Shown one piece after another: positions 8,017 through 15,797 of a DNA stretch of 38,104 nucleotides. The notes under the pieces were generated by a model that searched no databases, was not told the DNA's origin, and was given only the letters and a program-made list of their open reading frames with translations. The stretch covers positions 1-38,104 of the forward strand of contig CALCUD010000144.1 in the NCBI GenBank assembly GCA_937906775.1. Direction: 5' to 3'. Every line of letters starts with the position of its first letter. The stretch's first letter is position 1. This DNA is from an uncultured Clostridia bacterium. GTDB taxonomy: Bacteria > Bacillota > Clostridia > Christensenellales > Aristaeellaceae. A program made the translations under genes and the position numbers.

Positions 8017-8543
8017 GAATCCATCACTTCCTTGATCTGGTTCAGCTTATTCCTGACTGTGCCGTCGATGACCCGTCCGTCTGTCTCAACGCGGATCCCG
8101 CCCAGAAGGGACGGATCCACGGAAAGGGACAGCGTCACCTTCCGGCCGGTTTTCTTTTCCAGTTTTTCCTTCAGGCGGCTCGCCTCGTCCTCCGTCAGCG
8201 CAACGGCCGAAGTCACCCGCGCGACCGTTTCCCCGCGCTGCTCGCGGGCCAGCTCCTCATAGGCGCGGAACATTCCGTCCAGCGAGGAGATATGCCCCCT
8301 CGATACCATCATCCGAAGCAGCGCCAGCACGGTTTTCGGCACCTGATCGCCAAAAACGGCGTCCAGCGATGCCAGGCGTTCATCCTTCCCGATGGCGGGA
8401 CTGGCCAGCATCTCCCTGTATCCGGGCGTTTCCGCCAGCGACGTTTCCACAAGCTTCAGCGCTTCTGAAACCTCCGCGACCCGTCCGTCTCCAAGGGCAA
8501 GCTCAAACAACGCCTCGGCGTATTCCTTACTCGTCTGCGTCAT
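8013..8543 (-). CDS. atpH: F1-ATPase delta subunit
   Basis: The 176-residue protein has the family's expected length. It begins SKEYAEALFELALG, the conserved first helix, and ends with the typical SVDPSLLGGIRVETDGRVIDGTVRNK-like tail (the conserved core is LLGGIRVETDG). Delta connects the peripheral stalk b subunit to the top of the alpha3beta3 head. Its start overlaps the atpF end by 17 bp, with a GGAGATAGGAAA ribosome site inside atpF. Position between atpF and atpA confirms the call. Confidence 0.95.
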   Translation of the reverse strand: MTQTSKEYAEALFELALGDGRVAEVSEALKLVETSLAETPGYREMLASPAIGKDERLASLDAVFGDQVPKTVLALLRMMVSRGHISSLDGMFRAYEELAREQRGETVARVTSAVALTEDEASRLKEKLEKKTGRKVTLSLSVDPSLLGGIRVETDGRVIDGTVRNKLNQIKEVMDS

Positions 8544-9042
8544 TGTCGTTTCCTATCTCCTGCAGGAAAGAGTCGATCAGAGCGCGATGATCGTCCGCGT
8601 TGATCTCACGTTCCAGCAGCTTCCCGGTCAGCTGAGCGGAAACGTCGGCAATTTCCTGACGGATCTCGCTCGCGGCCTTTTTCTTTTCAAGTTCGGCGTC
8701 CGCCTCCGCCTGACGGCGGATATCGGAAGCTTTGTCACGGGCTTCGGCAACGATTTCGTTTCCGCGGAACTCCGCCGTCCGGGCAGCGTCGGCGATCATC
8801 TGATCGGCGACCTGCTTCGCGGTAGCCATAGCCGCGGCATAACGGTTTTTATCCTCCTCCGCGGCTTCGCGGGCAGCCTGAGCCTGGGCATAATCCTCGT
8901 CGATCGCGGCGCGGCGGCTGTCGACCACCTTTTTCACCGGCTTGAAGAGGAACTTTTTAGCCAGCCACGTCAACAGCAGCAGATTGGCCAGAGAGGCCAG
9001 GATCTGCCAGATATTGACGGAAATCACATCTAAGTTCTGCAT
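8527..9042 (-). CDS. atpF: Fo-ATPase subunit b
   Basis: The 171-residue protein has one N-terminal membrane helix (about residues 8-30, WQILASLANLLLLTWLAKKF) ending in FLFKPV, a common b-subunit junction. A long charged and alanine-rich helix follows (AQAAREAAEEDKNRYAAAM and so on), suited to the dimeric peripheral stalk that keeps F1 from turning. It lies between atpE and atpH. Confidence 0.95.
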   Translation of the reverse strand: MQNLDVISVNIWQILASLANLLLLTWLAKKFLFKPVKKVVDSRRAAIDEDYAQAQAAREAAEEDKNRYAAAMATAKQVADQMIADAARTAEFRGNEIVAEARDKASDIRRQAEADAELEKKKAASEIRQEIADVSAQLTGKLLEREINADDHRALIDSFLQEIGNDNDADE

Positions 9043-9097
9043 GTTTTTCCCCGTTCTTTCCAGTGTTGATAGGGTTCTCCGTATCCCGGAGAGCCGC

Positions 9098-9382
9098 TTA
9101 CTTCAGGGCGTTCAGCAGGGTGTTCGTGAAGATGCCGGGGGCCACGAAGATCAGCAGGATAGCGACGATCAGGCCGTACAGACCGGTGGTTTCGGCGATA
9201 GCGCAGCCCATGATGAGGGTGGAAGTTACAGTACTCTTGCATTCCGGCTGACGGCCGATCGCTTCACAGGCGGCAGCGACAGCGTTGCCTTCGCCGATAC
9301 CGGGGCCGATACCCGCGATCATGGCGCAGCCGGCGCCCAGTCCCATCAGTCCGAGCATGATACCCATAGCAAGATCCAACAT
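9098..9382 (-). CDS. atpE: Fo-ATPase subunit c, with two-carboxylate (probable Na+) ion-binding motif
   Basis: The 94-residue protein forms two membrane helices joined by the conserved polar loop GRQPE (residues 43-47). The first helix contains GIGPGIGEGNA with Glu31. The second contains CAIAETTGLYGL with Glu64, Thr65 and Tyr69. In Na+-binding c-rings such as Ilyobacter tartaricus the ligands are Gln32, Glu65, Ser66 and Tyr70; here Gln is replaced by Glu and Ser by Thr. The Glu/Glu pair matches the two-carboxylate c-ring described for Fusobacterium nucleatum, which binds Na+. This makes Na+ coupling likely but not proven. The ATG has GGAGG 8 bp upstream. Confidence 0.95.
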   Translation of the reverse strand: MLDLAMGIMLGLMGLGAGCAMIAGIGPGIGEGNAVAAACEAIGRQPECKSTVTSTLIMGCAIAETTGLYGLIVAILLIFVAPGIFTNTLLNALK

Positions 9383-9401
9383 TTTCTTTTCCTCCGTTTT
9401 T

Positions 9402-10349
9402 TCAGCCTACCGCGGCTGTATTTTCAGATTTACCCGAATGTTTTTCCCGGCGGATCCGCTTTTTTTCCTTGCGGGCCTCCCAATCCTCCCACGGAACCGC
9501 GCCGGATATGTTGAGCATGGTCAGCATAGCGAAGATGAACGCCTGCATACACCCGCTGAACACATCAAAGTAGATGGACAGGACGGCCGGAAGGCCGACC
9601 TTGAGCAGGGGAATATCCCCCAGAACGCCGGGCAGCCAGCCCAGCAGGGATTTGCTCAGCCCCGTCAGCGCGGAGCCTACGAGCGCCGCGATGACCGCGC
9701 CGGAAAGGACGTTTCCGTAATGACGGAAAGCCATGCTCAGCGGCGTCGCGAACTCGCCGATAACATTCATCGGAGCAAAAACGGGGATCGGCTGCGTAAG
9801 ACCGATCAGGTACTTGCCGAAACCGCCGCGGAACTTGTAATGCATGATCAGGAAGAAGACCAGGATCGCCCAGCCCGCCGTCACGTTGACATCTCCCGTC
9901 GGAGAGAAAAGCCCGAACAGGCAGATCAGCGAGGAGAAAGCGCTCAGCGCGAGGATCGCGGCAATAAAGGGCGCCCATCCGGAGAAGAACTGCCCCATAT
10001 TGTCATCTACCAGCCCCTGGCATTTTTCAACGACCCATTCAGCCGCCAGCTGACGCTTCAGTTCGGCTTTGACGGTCAGCCCGTGGGTCAGATACAGAAA
10101 TACGCCGAGGATGGACACGATCACGGCCAGACTGTTGATCTGGGATTCCGTGACAATGAAATCCTGAAGCGGCATCGGGACCGTAAAATAGATCATGGCG
10201 CCGGCAATCTGCACGCCCTCGCTCGCGGGGGTGAACAGGATCTTCAGCACGATCAGGAACAGGATCGGCACGATCATCATGGCGATATACAGAGCGTCCA
10301 GCATCCGGAACCGGGTGCTGTGCACATCAACCGTTTTCTCCTCAGTCAA
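9402..10349 (-). CDS. atpB: Fo-ATPase subunit a
   Basis: The 315-residue, multi-helix membrane protein carries the ion-channel helix EFATPLSMAFRHYGNVLSG, with the essential stator Arg at residue 209 and Glu199 before it. The usual form is SLRLFGN; here it reads AFRHYGN. The N-terminal region before the channel helices is long and the tail is basic (EARKEKKRIRREK). The start appears to be a TTG overlapping the atpI stop by 4 bp (TTGA). Subunit a forms the two half-channels through which ions reach the c-ring. Confidence 0.93.
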   Translation of the reverse strand: MTEEKTVDVHSTRFRMLDALYIAMMIVPILFLIVLKILFTPASEGVQIAGAMIYFTVPMPLQDFIVTESQINSLAVIVSILGVFLYLTHGLTVKAELKRQLAAEWVVEKCQGLVDDNMGQFFSGWAPFIAAILALSAFSSLICLFGLFSPTGDVNVTAGWAILVFFLIMHYKFRGGFGKYLIGLTQPIPVFAPMNVIGEFATPLSMAFRHYGNVLSGAVIAALVGSALTGLSKSLLGWLPGVLGDIPLLKVGLPAVLSIYFDVFSGCMQAFIFAMLTMLNISGAVPWEDWEARKEKKRIRREKHSGKSENTAAVG

Positions 10350-10783
10350 TCAAGATCACTTCCTTCAGCAGCGGACCCTTCGGATCCTGTTGAAACGCCC
10401 ATCTTCCGGTCGATCGCCGGACGGAAAGCGATTCCGATCCGGGGAAACAGGAGAGGGATCAGCGTGGCATATACATTCGTATGAACGAGCCAGATGAACA
10501 GGACGCAGACCAGCATCATGCCCAGCAGGCGCACGGAGCGGGAGGCTTTGACCCGGGTCGCAGCGTCCTCCGGCCTGTCGGCCTGAACGGCTTTGCTGAC
10601 CGACCGGGCCAGCAGGAAGAAATTCAGGATCGCCGCAGCCGCGCCCGCCAGATTCCCGATCAGGACGGAAACGTCCCATTTCCCGAGGATCAGAAACACG
10701 CCCTCCATCACAAGAGAAAGTGCGCAAACCCAAACCGCGATATAGGTTGTTTCCTTACGTACCGCCGGGTCCAGCCTGGTCAT
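10346..10783 (-). CDS. atpI: ATP synthase subunit I-like membrane protein
   Basis: The protein is 145 residues from the ATG at 10781-10783 (MTRLDPAVRKE), which has GGAAGGA about 10 bp upstream. The frame is open further up to a TTG at 10846, but that codon lies in the -35 box of the promoter, so I reject it. Four hydrophobic segments are seen, the usual AtpI topology. AtpI proteins help assemble the c-ring or supply Mg2+ in some species. It is the first gene of the atp operon; identification rests on topology and position more than on motifs. Confidence 0.75.
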   Translation of the reverse strand: MTRLDPAVRKETTYIAVWVCALSLVMEGVFLILGKWDVSVLIGNLAGAAAAILNFFLLARSVSKAVQADRPEDAATRVKASRSVRLLGMMLVCVLFIWLVHTNVYATLIPLLFPRIGIAFRPAIDRKMGVSTGSEGSAAEGSDLD

Positions 10784-10819
10784 CTGCCCCAAATCCTTCC
10801 ACAATGCACTTGGAGATAT

Positions 10820-10846
10820 ATTATCAGAAATCTCATCTGAAATCAA
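10820..10846 (-). promoter_or_regulatory. Probable promoter of the atp operon
   Basis: On the minus strand TTGATT (10846-10841) is followed by GATAAT (10825-10820) after 15 bp, within TGATAATATAT; a TAATAT reading gives 18 bp and a TG extension. It lies about 37 bp before the atpI ATG. Confidence 0.5.
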
Positions 10847-10917
10847 CCTGAAAAACCGGTTTCACACTGCAGACCAATAAAATCCGGTTTCATTTTTTCC
10901 GGATTATACAGGTGCGG

Positions 10918-10943
10918 AAAAGCCGCCCGGATCGGGGCGGCTT
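10918..10943 (-). terminator. Terminator after the ABC exporter gene
   Basis: A 9-bp GC-rich stem (AAGCCGCCC at 10920-10928 with GGGCGGCTT at 10935-10943) runs into TTTTCC on the minus strand, about 19 bp after the stop codon at 10962. Confidence 0.7.
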
Positions 10944-10961
10944 GAAAGGGACAGATAAAGA

Positions 10962-12797
10962 TCAGTCGTTATCGTCGTCCGGAAGCATGAACTGGGTTTC
11001 ATACAGCTGCTTGTAGATCCCGCCCTGTTCCAGCAGTTCCTCATGCGTACCGCTCTGGGCGATCACGCCGTTTTCGATGGCCATGATCTTGTCGGCCGCG
11101 AGGATCGTGGACAGACGGTGCGCGATCACGATGCTGGTGCGTCCCTTCATCAGGGTCTTCAGCGCGTCCTGGATCGCGCTTTCGGAAATGGAGTCCAACG
11201 CGGAAGTCGCTTCATCCAGGATCAGGATCTGCGGGTTCTTCAGGATCACGCGGGCAATGGAAACGCGCTGCTTTTCCCCGCCGGAAAGCTTCAGTCCGCG
11301 GTTGCCGACCTCCGTATCGTATCCGGCCGGCTGAGCGGAAATGAAATCGTGGATCGCGGCGGCCTTGCAGGCGGAAACGATCTCCTCGTCCGTCGCGTCC
11401 GGTTTCGCGTACAGCAGATTATCCCGGATGGTCCCGTTGAAGAGGTAGGTATCCTGCGTCACGACGCCGATCTGCTGGCGAAGATAGGACAGGTCAAAGT
11501 CGCGGACGTCGATCCCGGCCACCGTGACTCTTCCGTTCCACACGTCATACAGACGGGGCAGCAGGTTGATGACCGTACTCTTTCCGCTTCCGCTCGGACC
11601 CACGATAGCCACCATCTGGCCGGGCTGCACTTCGAAGTTGATGTCATGCAGGATCTCCGTATCCCGGTCATACCCGAACTGGACATGTTCATAGCAGATC
11701 TTCGCGTTGTCGGTCTTCGGCTTCCTGGGATGTTCCGGGCTCTTGATATCCACAGGCCGGTCAAAGTAATCAAATATACGGGTGAACAGCGCCATGGAGC
11801 GGGTGAAATCCACGCCGATATTCAACAGGGATTCCACCGGCCGGTACAGGCGGTTCACCAGCGATACCATGGTCGTGACCACGCCGACGGTCAGCGCGGT
11901 ATCCATCTTTCCGATGATCAGCAGCCCGCCGACGAAATAGATCAGCAGCGGCCCGATCTGGGTGCAGATGCCCATCATCAGCCCGAACCAGCGGCCCGAA
12001 AGCTGTTCCTTCAGGTTCAGGCGGGTCACTTCCCCGTTTACCTTCTCAAAACGGTCATACTCCTGCTGTTCCCGGGTGAAGAGCTTCGTCAGCATGGAGC
12101 CGGAGACGGAAAGCGTCTCGTTGATCAGCTGATTCATCTCATCGTTTTTCGCCTGGCTCTCGGTCAGGAGTTTCCAGCGGTTCTTGCCGGCCGAACGGGT
12201 CGGCAGGATCATCAGCGGGATCACCAGAACGCCGATCAACGCCATCATCCAGTTCATGGTGAACATCGCCACCAGAGAGGTGACCAGCGTAGCCAGATTG
12301 GATAGCAGGCTGCTCAGCGTGCCGGAGATCACGGAACTGACGCCGCTGATATCCGTGTTCATGCGGGTGATGATATCGCCCTGCTTTTCCGTTGTGAAGA
12401 ACGCGTGGCTCATATGCTGCAGATGGTCGTACATCTGATTCTTCATATCATATATGATATGCTGACTGATCCACGCGTTCAGATAGGAGGTCAGCAGCGA
12501 TACCAGCTGGGACGCGGTCAGCGTAGCCAGCGATAAAAGCAGCAGCTTCACCAGCCCCATGACCGTCCGGTCCGGTTCGGTATACATGTTCACGATCTTA
12601 CCGGTGATGATGGACGGGAACAGTCCCAGCACCGCGCTGATCAGGATCGTCACGACCACCAGCAGGAATCTGATCTTATAAGGGGACATGTAGGACAGGA
12701 TCCGCGTCAGCAGGGCTTTTGTCACCTTCGGCTGATTCGCCTTTTCCTCATCCGTCAGGAATCCGCGGGGACCCAATGAACCGCCCATTCTTGGCAT
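10962..12797 (-). CDS. ABC-type exporter, fused membrane and ATPase domains
   Basis: The 611-residue half-transporter has an N-terminal six-helix ABC type-1 exporter domain (about residues 40-335) followed by an ATPase domain. Walker A is GPSGSGKS at 400-407, the signature is LSGGEKQRVSIARV, Walker B is ILILDEATSALD, and the H-loop is IVIAHRLS. The N-terminus contains a GPRGFLTDEEK segment often seen in the Clostridial MsbA/LmrA-like group. It must work as a homodimer, or with a partner not encoded next to it. The substrate (drug, lipid or peptide) cannot be told. It stands between two terminators and so is probably a single-gene unit. Confidence 0.93.
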   Translation of the reverse strand: MPRMGGSLGPRGFLTDEEKANQPKVTKALLTRILSYMSPYKIRFLLVVVTILISAVLGLFPSIITGKIVNMYTEPDRTVMGLVKLLLLSLATLTASQLVSLLTSYLNAWISQHIIYDMKNQMYDHLQHMSHAFFTTEKQGDIITRMNTDISGVSSVISGTLSSLLSNLATLVTSLVAMFTMNWMMALIGVLVIPLMILPTRSAGKNRWKLLTESQAKNDEMNQLINETLSVSGSMLTKLFTREQQEYDRFEKVNGEVTRLNLKEQLSGRWFGLMMGICTQIGPLLIYFVGGLLIIGKMDTALTVGVVTTMVSLVNRLYRPVESLLNIGVDFTRSMALFTRIFDYFDRPVDIKSPEHPRKPKTDNAKICYEHVQFGYDRDTEILHDINFEVQPGQMVAIVGPSGSGKSTVINLLPRLYDVWNGRVTVAGIDVRDFDLSYLRQQIGVVTQDTYLFNGTIRDNLLYAKPDATDEEIVSACKAAAIHDFISAQPAGYDTEVGNRGLKLSGGEKQRVSIARVILKNPQILILDEATSALDSISESAIQDALKTLMKGRTSIVIAHRLSTILAADKIMAIENGVIAQSGTHEELLEQGGIYKQLYETQFMLPDDDND

Positions 12798-12821
12798 ATT
12801 TTGTCAGCTCCCTCTTTACGT

Positions 12822-12848
12822 AAAACCGGCCGCGCTGGACGCGGCCGG
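12822..12848 (-). terminator. Terminator after lepB
   Basis: A perfect 9-bp stem, CCGGCCGCG (12826-12834) with CGCGGCCGG (12840-12848), loop CTGGA, is followed by TTTTA on the minus strand. It separates lepB from the ABC exporter gene. Confidence 0.75.
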
Positions 12849-12857
12849 AATCCGTTC

Positions 12858-13790
12858 TTAATAATCCAGTCCGTTTTTGACATCCCGCCACGCGGAGAAC
12901 GGGAACAGGACGCAGCGCACATGCCCAATGATCATATCGCGGGAAATGCAGCCCTGCGCGCGGCCGTCGTTGGAATTGTTCCGATGGTCGCCCATGACCA
13001 GGAAATTGTCCTGCTCAACGGTGAAGGTCTCGTTTTCCGTAACGATGACGCCGTTTCCGTCATCCCCCTGAACCACAAGCAGTCCGGCCTGATTGATCAG
13101 AATCTGCTTGTTCTGGGCGAGGATCCCGAAATATCTCGTCCCGACAGGATAGATCTCATCGTTCAGATAAATGACGCCGTCCCGGAATTCGACCCGGTCG
13201 CCCTTTTTCGGAACCAGATTGAGTCCGAAGTTTCTTCCGTCGGAGCCTCCGTTGATCCGGTACTCGTCGCTGACATAGGGCTCCTCGTAGGCTTCCCCGT
13301 TGACATAAAGGATCCCGTCCGCGATCTCCACTGTGTCCCCGGGCAGGCCGATGACGCGTTTGACGAAATTCGTCGAGCCCCGGCCCGGATAGCGGCAGAT
13401 GATGACATCAAACCGGTTCGGGTTTCCGCCGGTCACAAGACGGGCCGCCTTTTCCTGAGTCTCCGCGTCCGTGAACGGGAGTGACAGCCATGTGGACGCA
13501 TAGTCGAATTTGGAAACAAACATGATCTCTTTATCCGCCAGCGTATCGTCCATGGAATGTCCGTCGACCCGGACCGGTTCAAAAATGAAGCTCCGGATCA
13601 CCAGCGCCAGCGCCAGCGCGAAGACGATGCATTCAACCCAGCTCAGGATCTCTTTCCACAAAGGCTTCTTGACCTTCTCTTTCTTTTTTCCGTTTCCGGC
13701 CGCCGCTTCTTCTCCGTTCGCAGCCGTATCTTCCGCCCGGTCCGCCGCTTCCGCCACGGATCCGGCCGCTTCTTTGATCTCGTCCGTCAT
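12858..13790 (-). CDS. lepB: Type I signal peptidase
   Basis: The 310-residue protein cleaves signal peptides at the outer face of the membrane. An N-terminal ~45-residue Ala/Glu/Lys-rich cytoplasmic tail precedes one membrane helix (about 50-68). Box B is VDGHSMDDTL with the catalytic Ser79, and box D is NFVKRVIGLPGD with the general base Lys144; box E is GDHRNNSNDGR. A longer-than-usual insert separates boxes D and E (about residues 160-270), and the tail is unusual. The ATG follows the TPR gene stop by 1 bp with AAGGAG inside that gene. It is the last gene of the mrfA-mrfB-TPR-lepB run. Confidence 0.95.
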   Translation of the reverse strand: MTDEIKEAAGSVAEAADRAEDTAANGEEAAAGNGKKKEKVKKPLWKEILSWVECIVFALALALVIRSFIFEPVRVDGHSMDDTLADKEIMFVSKFDYASTWLSLPFTDAETQEKAARLVTGGNPNRFDVIICRYPGRGSTNFVKRVIGLPGDTVEIADGILYVNGEAYEEPYVSDEYRINGGSDGRNFGLNLVPKKGDRVEFRDGVIYLNDEIYPVGTRYFGILAQNKQILINQAGLLVVQGDDGNGVIVTENETFTVEQDNFLVMGDHRNNSNDGRAQGCISRDMIIGHVRCVLFPFSAWRDVKNGLDY

Positions 13791-13791
13791 C

Positions 13792-14634
13792 TTATTTTTC
13801 TCCTTTCAGCGCGGCGATCTCCGCGTCAACATCCTGTTTCGTGACATAGTTCAGCGGAGAGAACCGGCCCTCGGAAGCTTTCTCCAGCTTTTCGAGCGCG
13901 GCGGCTTTGTCCCCGGCTTCCAGATCGTACCGGGACAGGAAATACAGCGTATCGATCTGACTGTCTTTCTCGGCGATGGCTTTCAGGAACCATTCCTTTG
14001 CGGCGTCCCTGTCACCCAGAACGCGGTAGTACAGCTGGCCCATATTATCGAGGCAGACCGGATCCTCCTCGTCGTATTCCAGCGCGCTTTTGTTGAACTC
14101 CACAGCCTTTTCGACGCCGGCCGCCCACTGCTCCCCGGGCGTCAGTATCTTTTCGGGCGTTTCGGCGGCTTCCTCTCCGGAAGGTTCAGCCGTTTCCGCG
14201 CCGTCAGGCACAGCCTGCGCGGCCTGCGCCTCAGCCAGGAAGGCTTCCTTCCGGCTCATATCGTACTTTTCGATCAGCAGATATCCCAGCGTCTGATACA
14301 GAAGGCCGGTGGGCGCCTTGCGGAACTGCTCCTCCATCTTGGAGATGGCCTTGTCAAGCTGGCCGAGCTTCGCGCAGCAGACGGAATAGTCCACGATCAG
14401 GGTCGACTTCTGGTCGGGCGTCATGCCGTAGGCTTTCTGATGTTTGACCAGAAAATCCTTCGCTTTTTCATACTGTCCGTCGCGGATGAGGAGCAGCGCG
14501 TAGGCCAGGGTGTATCTGGCGTCGTTCAGCCCCTCGTTGAAACATTCCTCATACAGGCGCATGGCCTCTTTTTTATCGCCTTTCTGCTGGATGCGATAGG
14601 CTTTGTTGGCTTTCAGTCCGGTGGTAAATCCCAT
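13792..14634 (-). CDS. TPR-repeat protein of unknown function
   Basis: The 280-residue protein is made of helix pairs with tetratricopeptide spacing: KGDKKEAMRLYEECF near residue 18, DGQYEKAKDFLVKHQ near 52, LGQLDKAISKMEEQF near 90, then an acidic loop (AETAEPSGEEAAETPEK), and further repeats near 190 and 215. There is no signal peptide, so it should be a cytoplasmic scaffold or adaptor. It starts 4 bp after the mrfB stop and ends 1 bp before lepB, so co-translation is likely. Its partner is not known; repair (MrfAB) or membrane secretion (LepB) are both possible by context. Confidence 0.8.
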   Translation of the reverse strand: MGFTTGLKANKAYRIQQKGDKKEAMRLYEECFNEGLNDARYTLAYALLLIRDGQYEKAKDFLVKHQKAYGMTPDQKSTLIVDYSVCCAKLGQLDKAISKMEEQFRKAPTGLLYQTLGYLLIEKYDMSRKEAFLAEAQAAQAVPDGAETAEPSGEEAAETPEKILTPGEQWAAGVEKAVEFNKSALEYDEEDPVCLDNMGQLYYRVLGDRDAAKEWFLKAIAEKDSQIDTLYFLSRYDLEAGDKAAALEKLEKASEGRFSPLNYVTKQDVDAEIAALKGEK

Positions 14635-14638
14635 GGGT

Positions 14639-15784
14639 TCAGAGCTCCTTTTCTTTGCGTTTCAAACGCTGATACCTGTATTGTAACTCATTTTTCACTT
14701 CTTGTACAGTTCCCGCGCCCCGGACCGACGGCTCCGCGAGCAGCGCGATCGCCTGCTCTGTCAGACACAGTGCCGAAGGGATATCCTTCCGGAAATGCTC
14801 CTCATATTTAGCCAGCTCGATATAGGGCGTCACGCCGCCTCTGCGGGAAGCGATCATCTCGCGCCAGATCCGGGCCGCCTCCTCCCTGTCGCCGCCCCGC
14901 CGGTAGCTGCGCGCCAGCGCGATCCCCGCGGAATCGCCCATTTTTCCGGGCCGCGCGAGCCGGTAGCAGCGGCGCGCGTTCTCCGTATGTTTTCCTTTTT
15001 CCAGAGCGCGGCCCATCGCATAAACATCTTCGGAGAAGCGGATCTCCTCCGGGTGTTCGTACAGGCGCGCCATATGATTCAGCAGGACGCAGAGGGTCGC
15101 GATATCCTGGACATTATGTTCCAGAACATCGTCCAGCAATTCCGGGCGACCGGTTTTCAGATAGGTGAAGTACCGCTGCGGAACCTCGCTCCCGGGAAGA
15201 TCCTCCCCGCGTGGCCGGCCGAGGATGACTTCCTCCAGGCGGCCGAGATTGCACCGGCCGAGCCGGAGCTTCCACAGCCGCCGGGCCAGGCGGAGCAGAT
15301 CGATATGCGGGAGGTCCAGCGCGTCCCGGCTCATCCGGTTCATCAGAAAGCGGCTTTCAAGCAACGGAACGTCAAAAGTTGACCCGTTGAATGTACACAG
15401 CACATCAAACCGCTGAAGTCCCGCGCTGACATGCCTGAGCAGAAATTTTTCCTCCGGATAGTCGCGCATCAGAAACTGGTGGACTTCAAAGCCCGCCTCT
15501 GTCAGCCAGCCCATGCCGACAAGAAAGGCGACCGTCCCGCTTCCGCCGAGGCCGGTCGTTTCGGTATCCAGATACAGGATCCTCTTCGGATCCACGCACT
15601 CCGGCAGATCCAGATCCGTCATCAGGCGCAGGGTTTCGGTCCTGAGCTCAAAAGCGCCGGGAAACTCCTCCGGCGGACGGCATACGGCAATATGGCGGCA
15701 GTCCGTACTGGCCTGCCGCTCTGCGCCCGATGATCCCGTTCCTCCCGTGCCGCCCACGGCCCGGAGCTTCTCTCTCAGATTCAT
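14639..15784 (-). CDS. mrfB: DEDD-type 3'-5' exonuclease of the mitomycin repair pair (YprB family)
   Basis: The 381-residue protein has an RNase H-like exonuclease domain (about residues 65-235). Motif I is YLDTETTGLGGSG with Asp73 and Glu75, motif II FNGSTFDVPLLESRF, and motif III EHNVQDIATLCVLL. A helical TPR-like C-terminal part follows (GKHTENARRCYRLA, GDREEAARIWREM). Bacillus subtilis MrfB (YprB) has the same layout and acts with the helicase MrfA in excision repair of mitomycin C adducts. Here it starts 13 bp after mrfA, with GGAGAGG upstream, so the pair is conserved in order. Confidence 0.85.
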   Translation of the reverse strand: MNLREKLRAVGGTGGTGSSGAERQASTDCRHIAVCRPPEEFPGAFELRTETLRLMTDLDLPECVDPKRILYLDTETTGLGGSGTVAFLVGMGWLTEAGFEVHQFLMRDYPEEKFLLRHVSAGLQRFDVLCTFNGSTFDVPLLESRFLMNRMSRDALDLPHIDLLRLARRLWKLRLGRCNLGRLEEVILGRPRGEDLPGSEVPQRYFTYLKTGRPELLDDVLEHNVQDIATLCVLLNHMARLYEHPEEIRFSEDVYAMGRALEKGKHTENARRCYRLARPGKMGDSAGIALARSYRRGGDREEAARIWREMIASRRGGVTPYIELAKYEEHFRKDIPSALCLTEQAIALLAEPSVRGAGTVQEVKNELQYRYQRLKRKEKEL

Positions 15785-15797
15785 GATCCTCTCCCGG

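Noticed and set aside
4276..8262. Long plus-strand frames opposite atpD, atpG and atpA (for example 4276-5724 and 6460-8262)
   Set aside because: They are antisense shadows of strongly conserved ATP synthase genes, with Arg-, Gln- and His-rich low-complexity translations.
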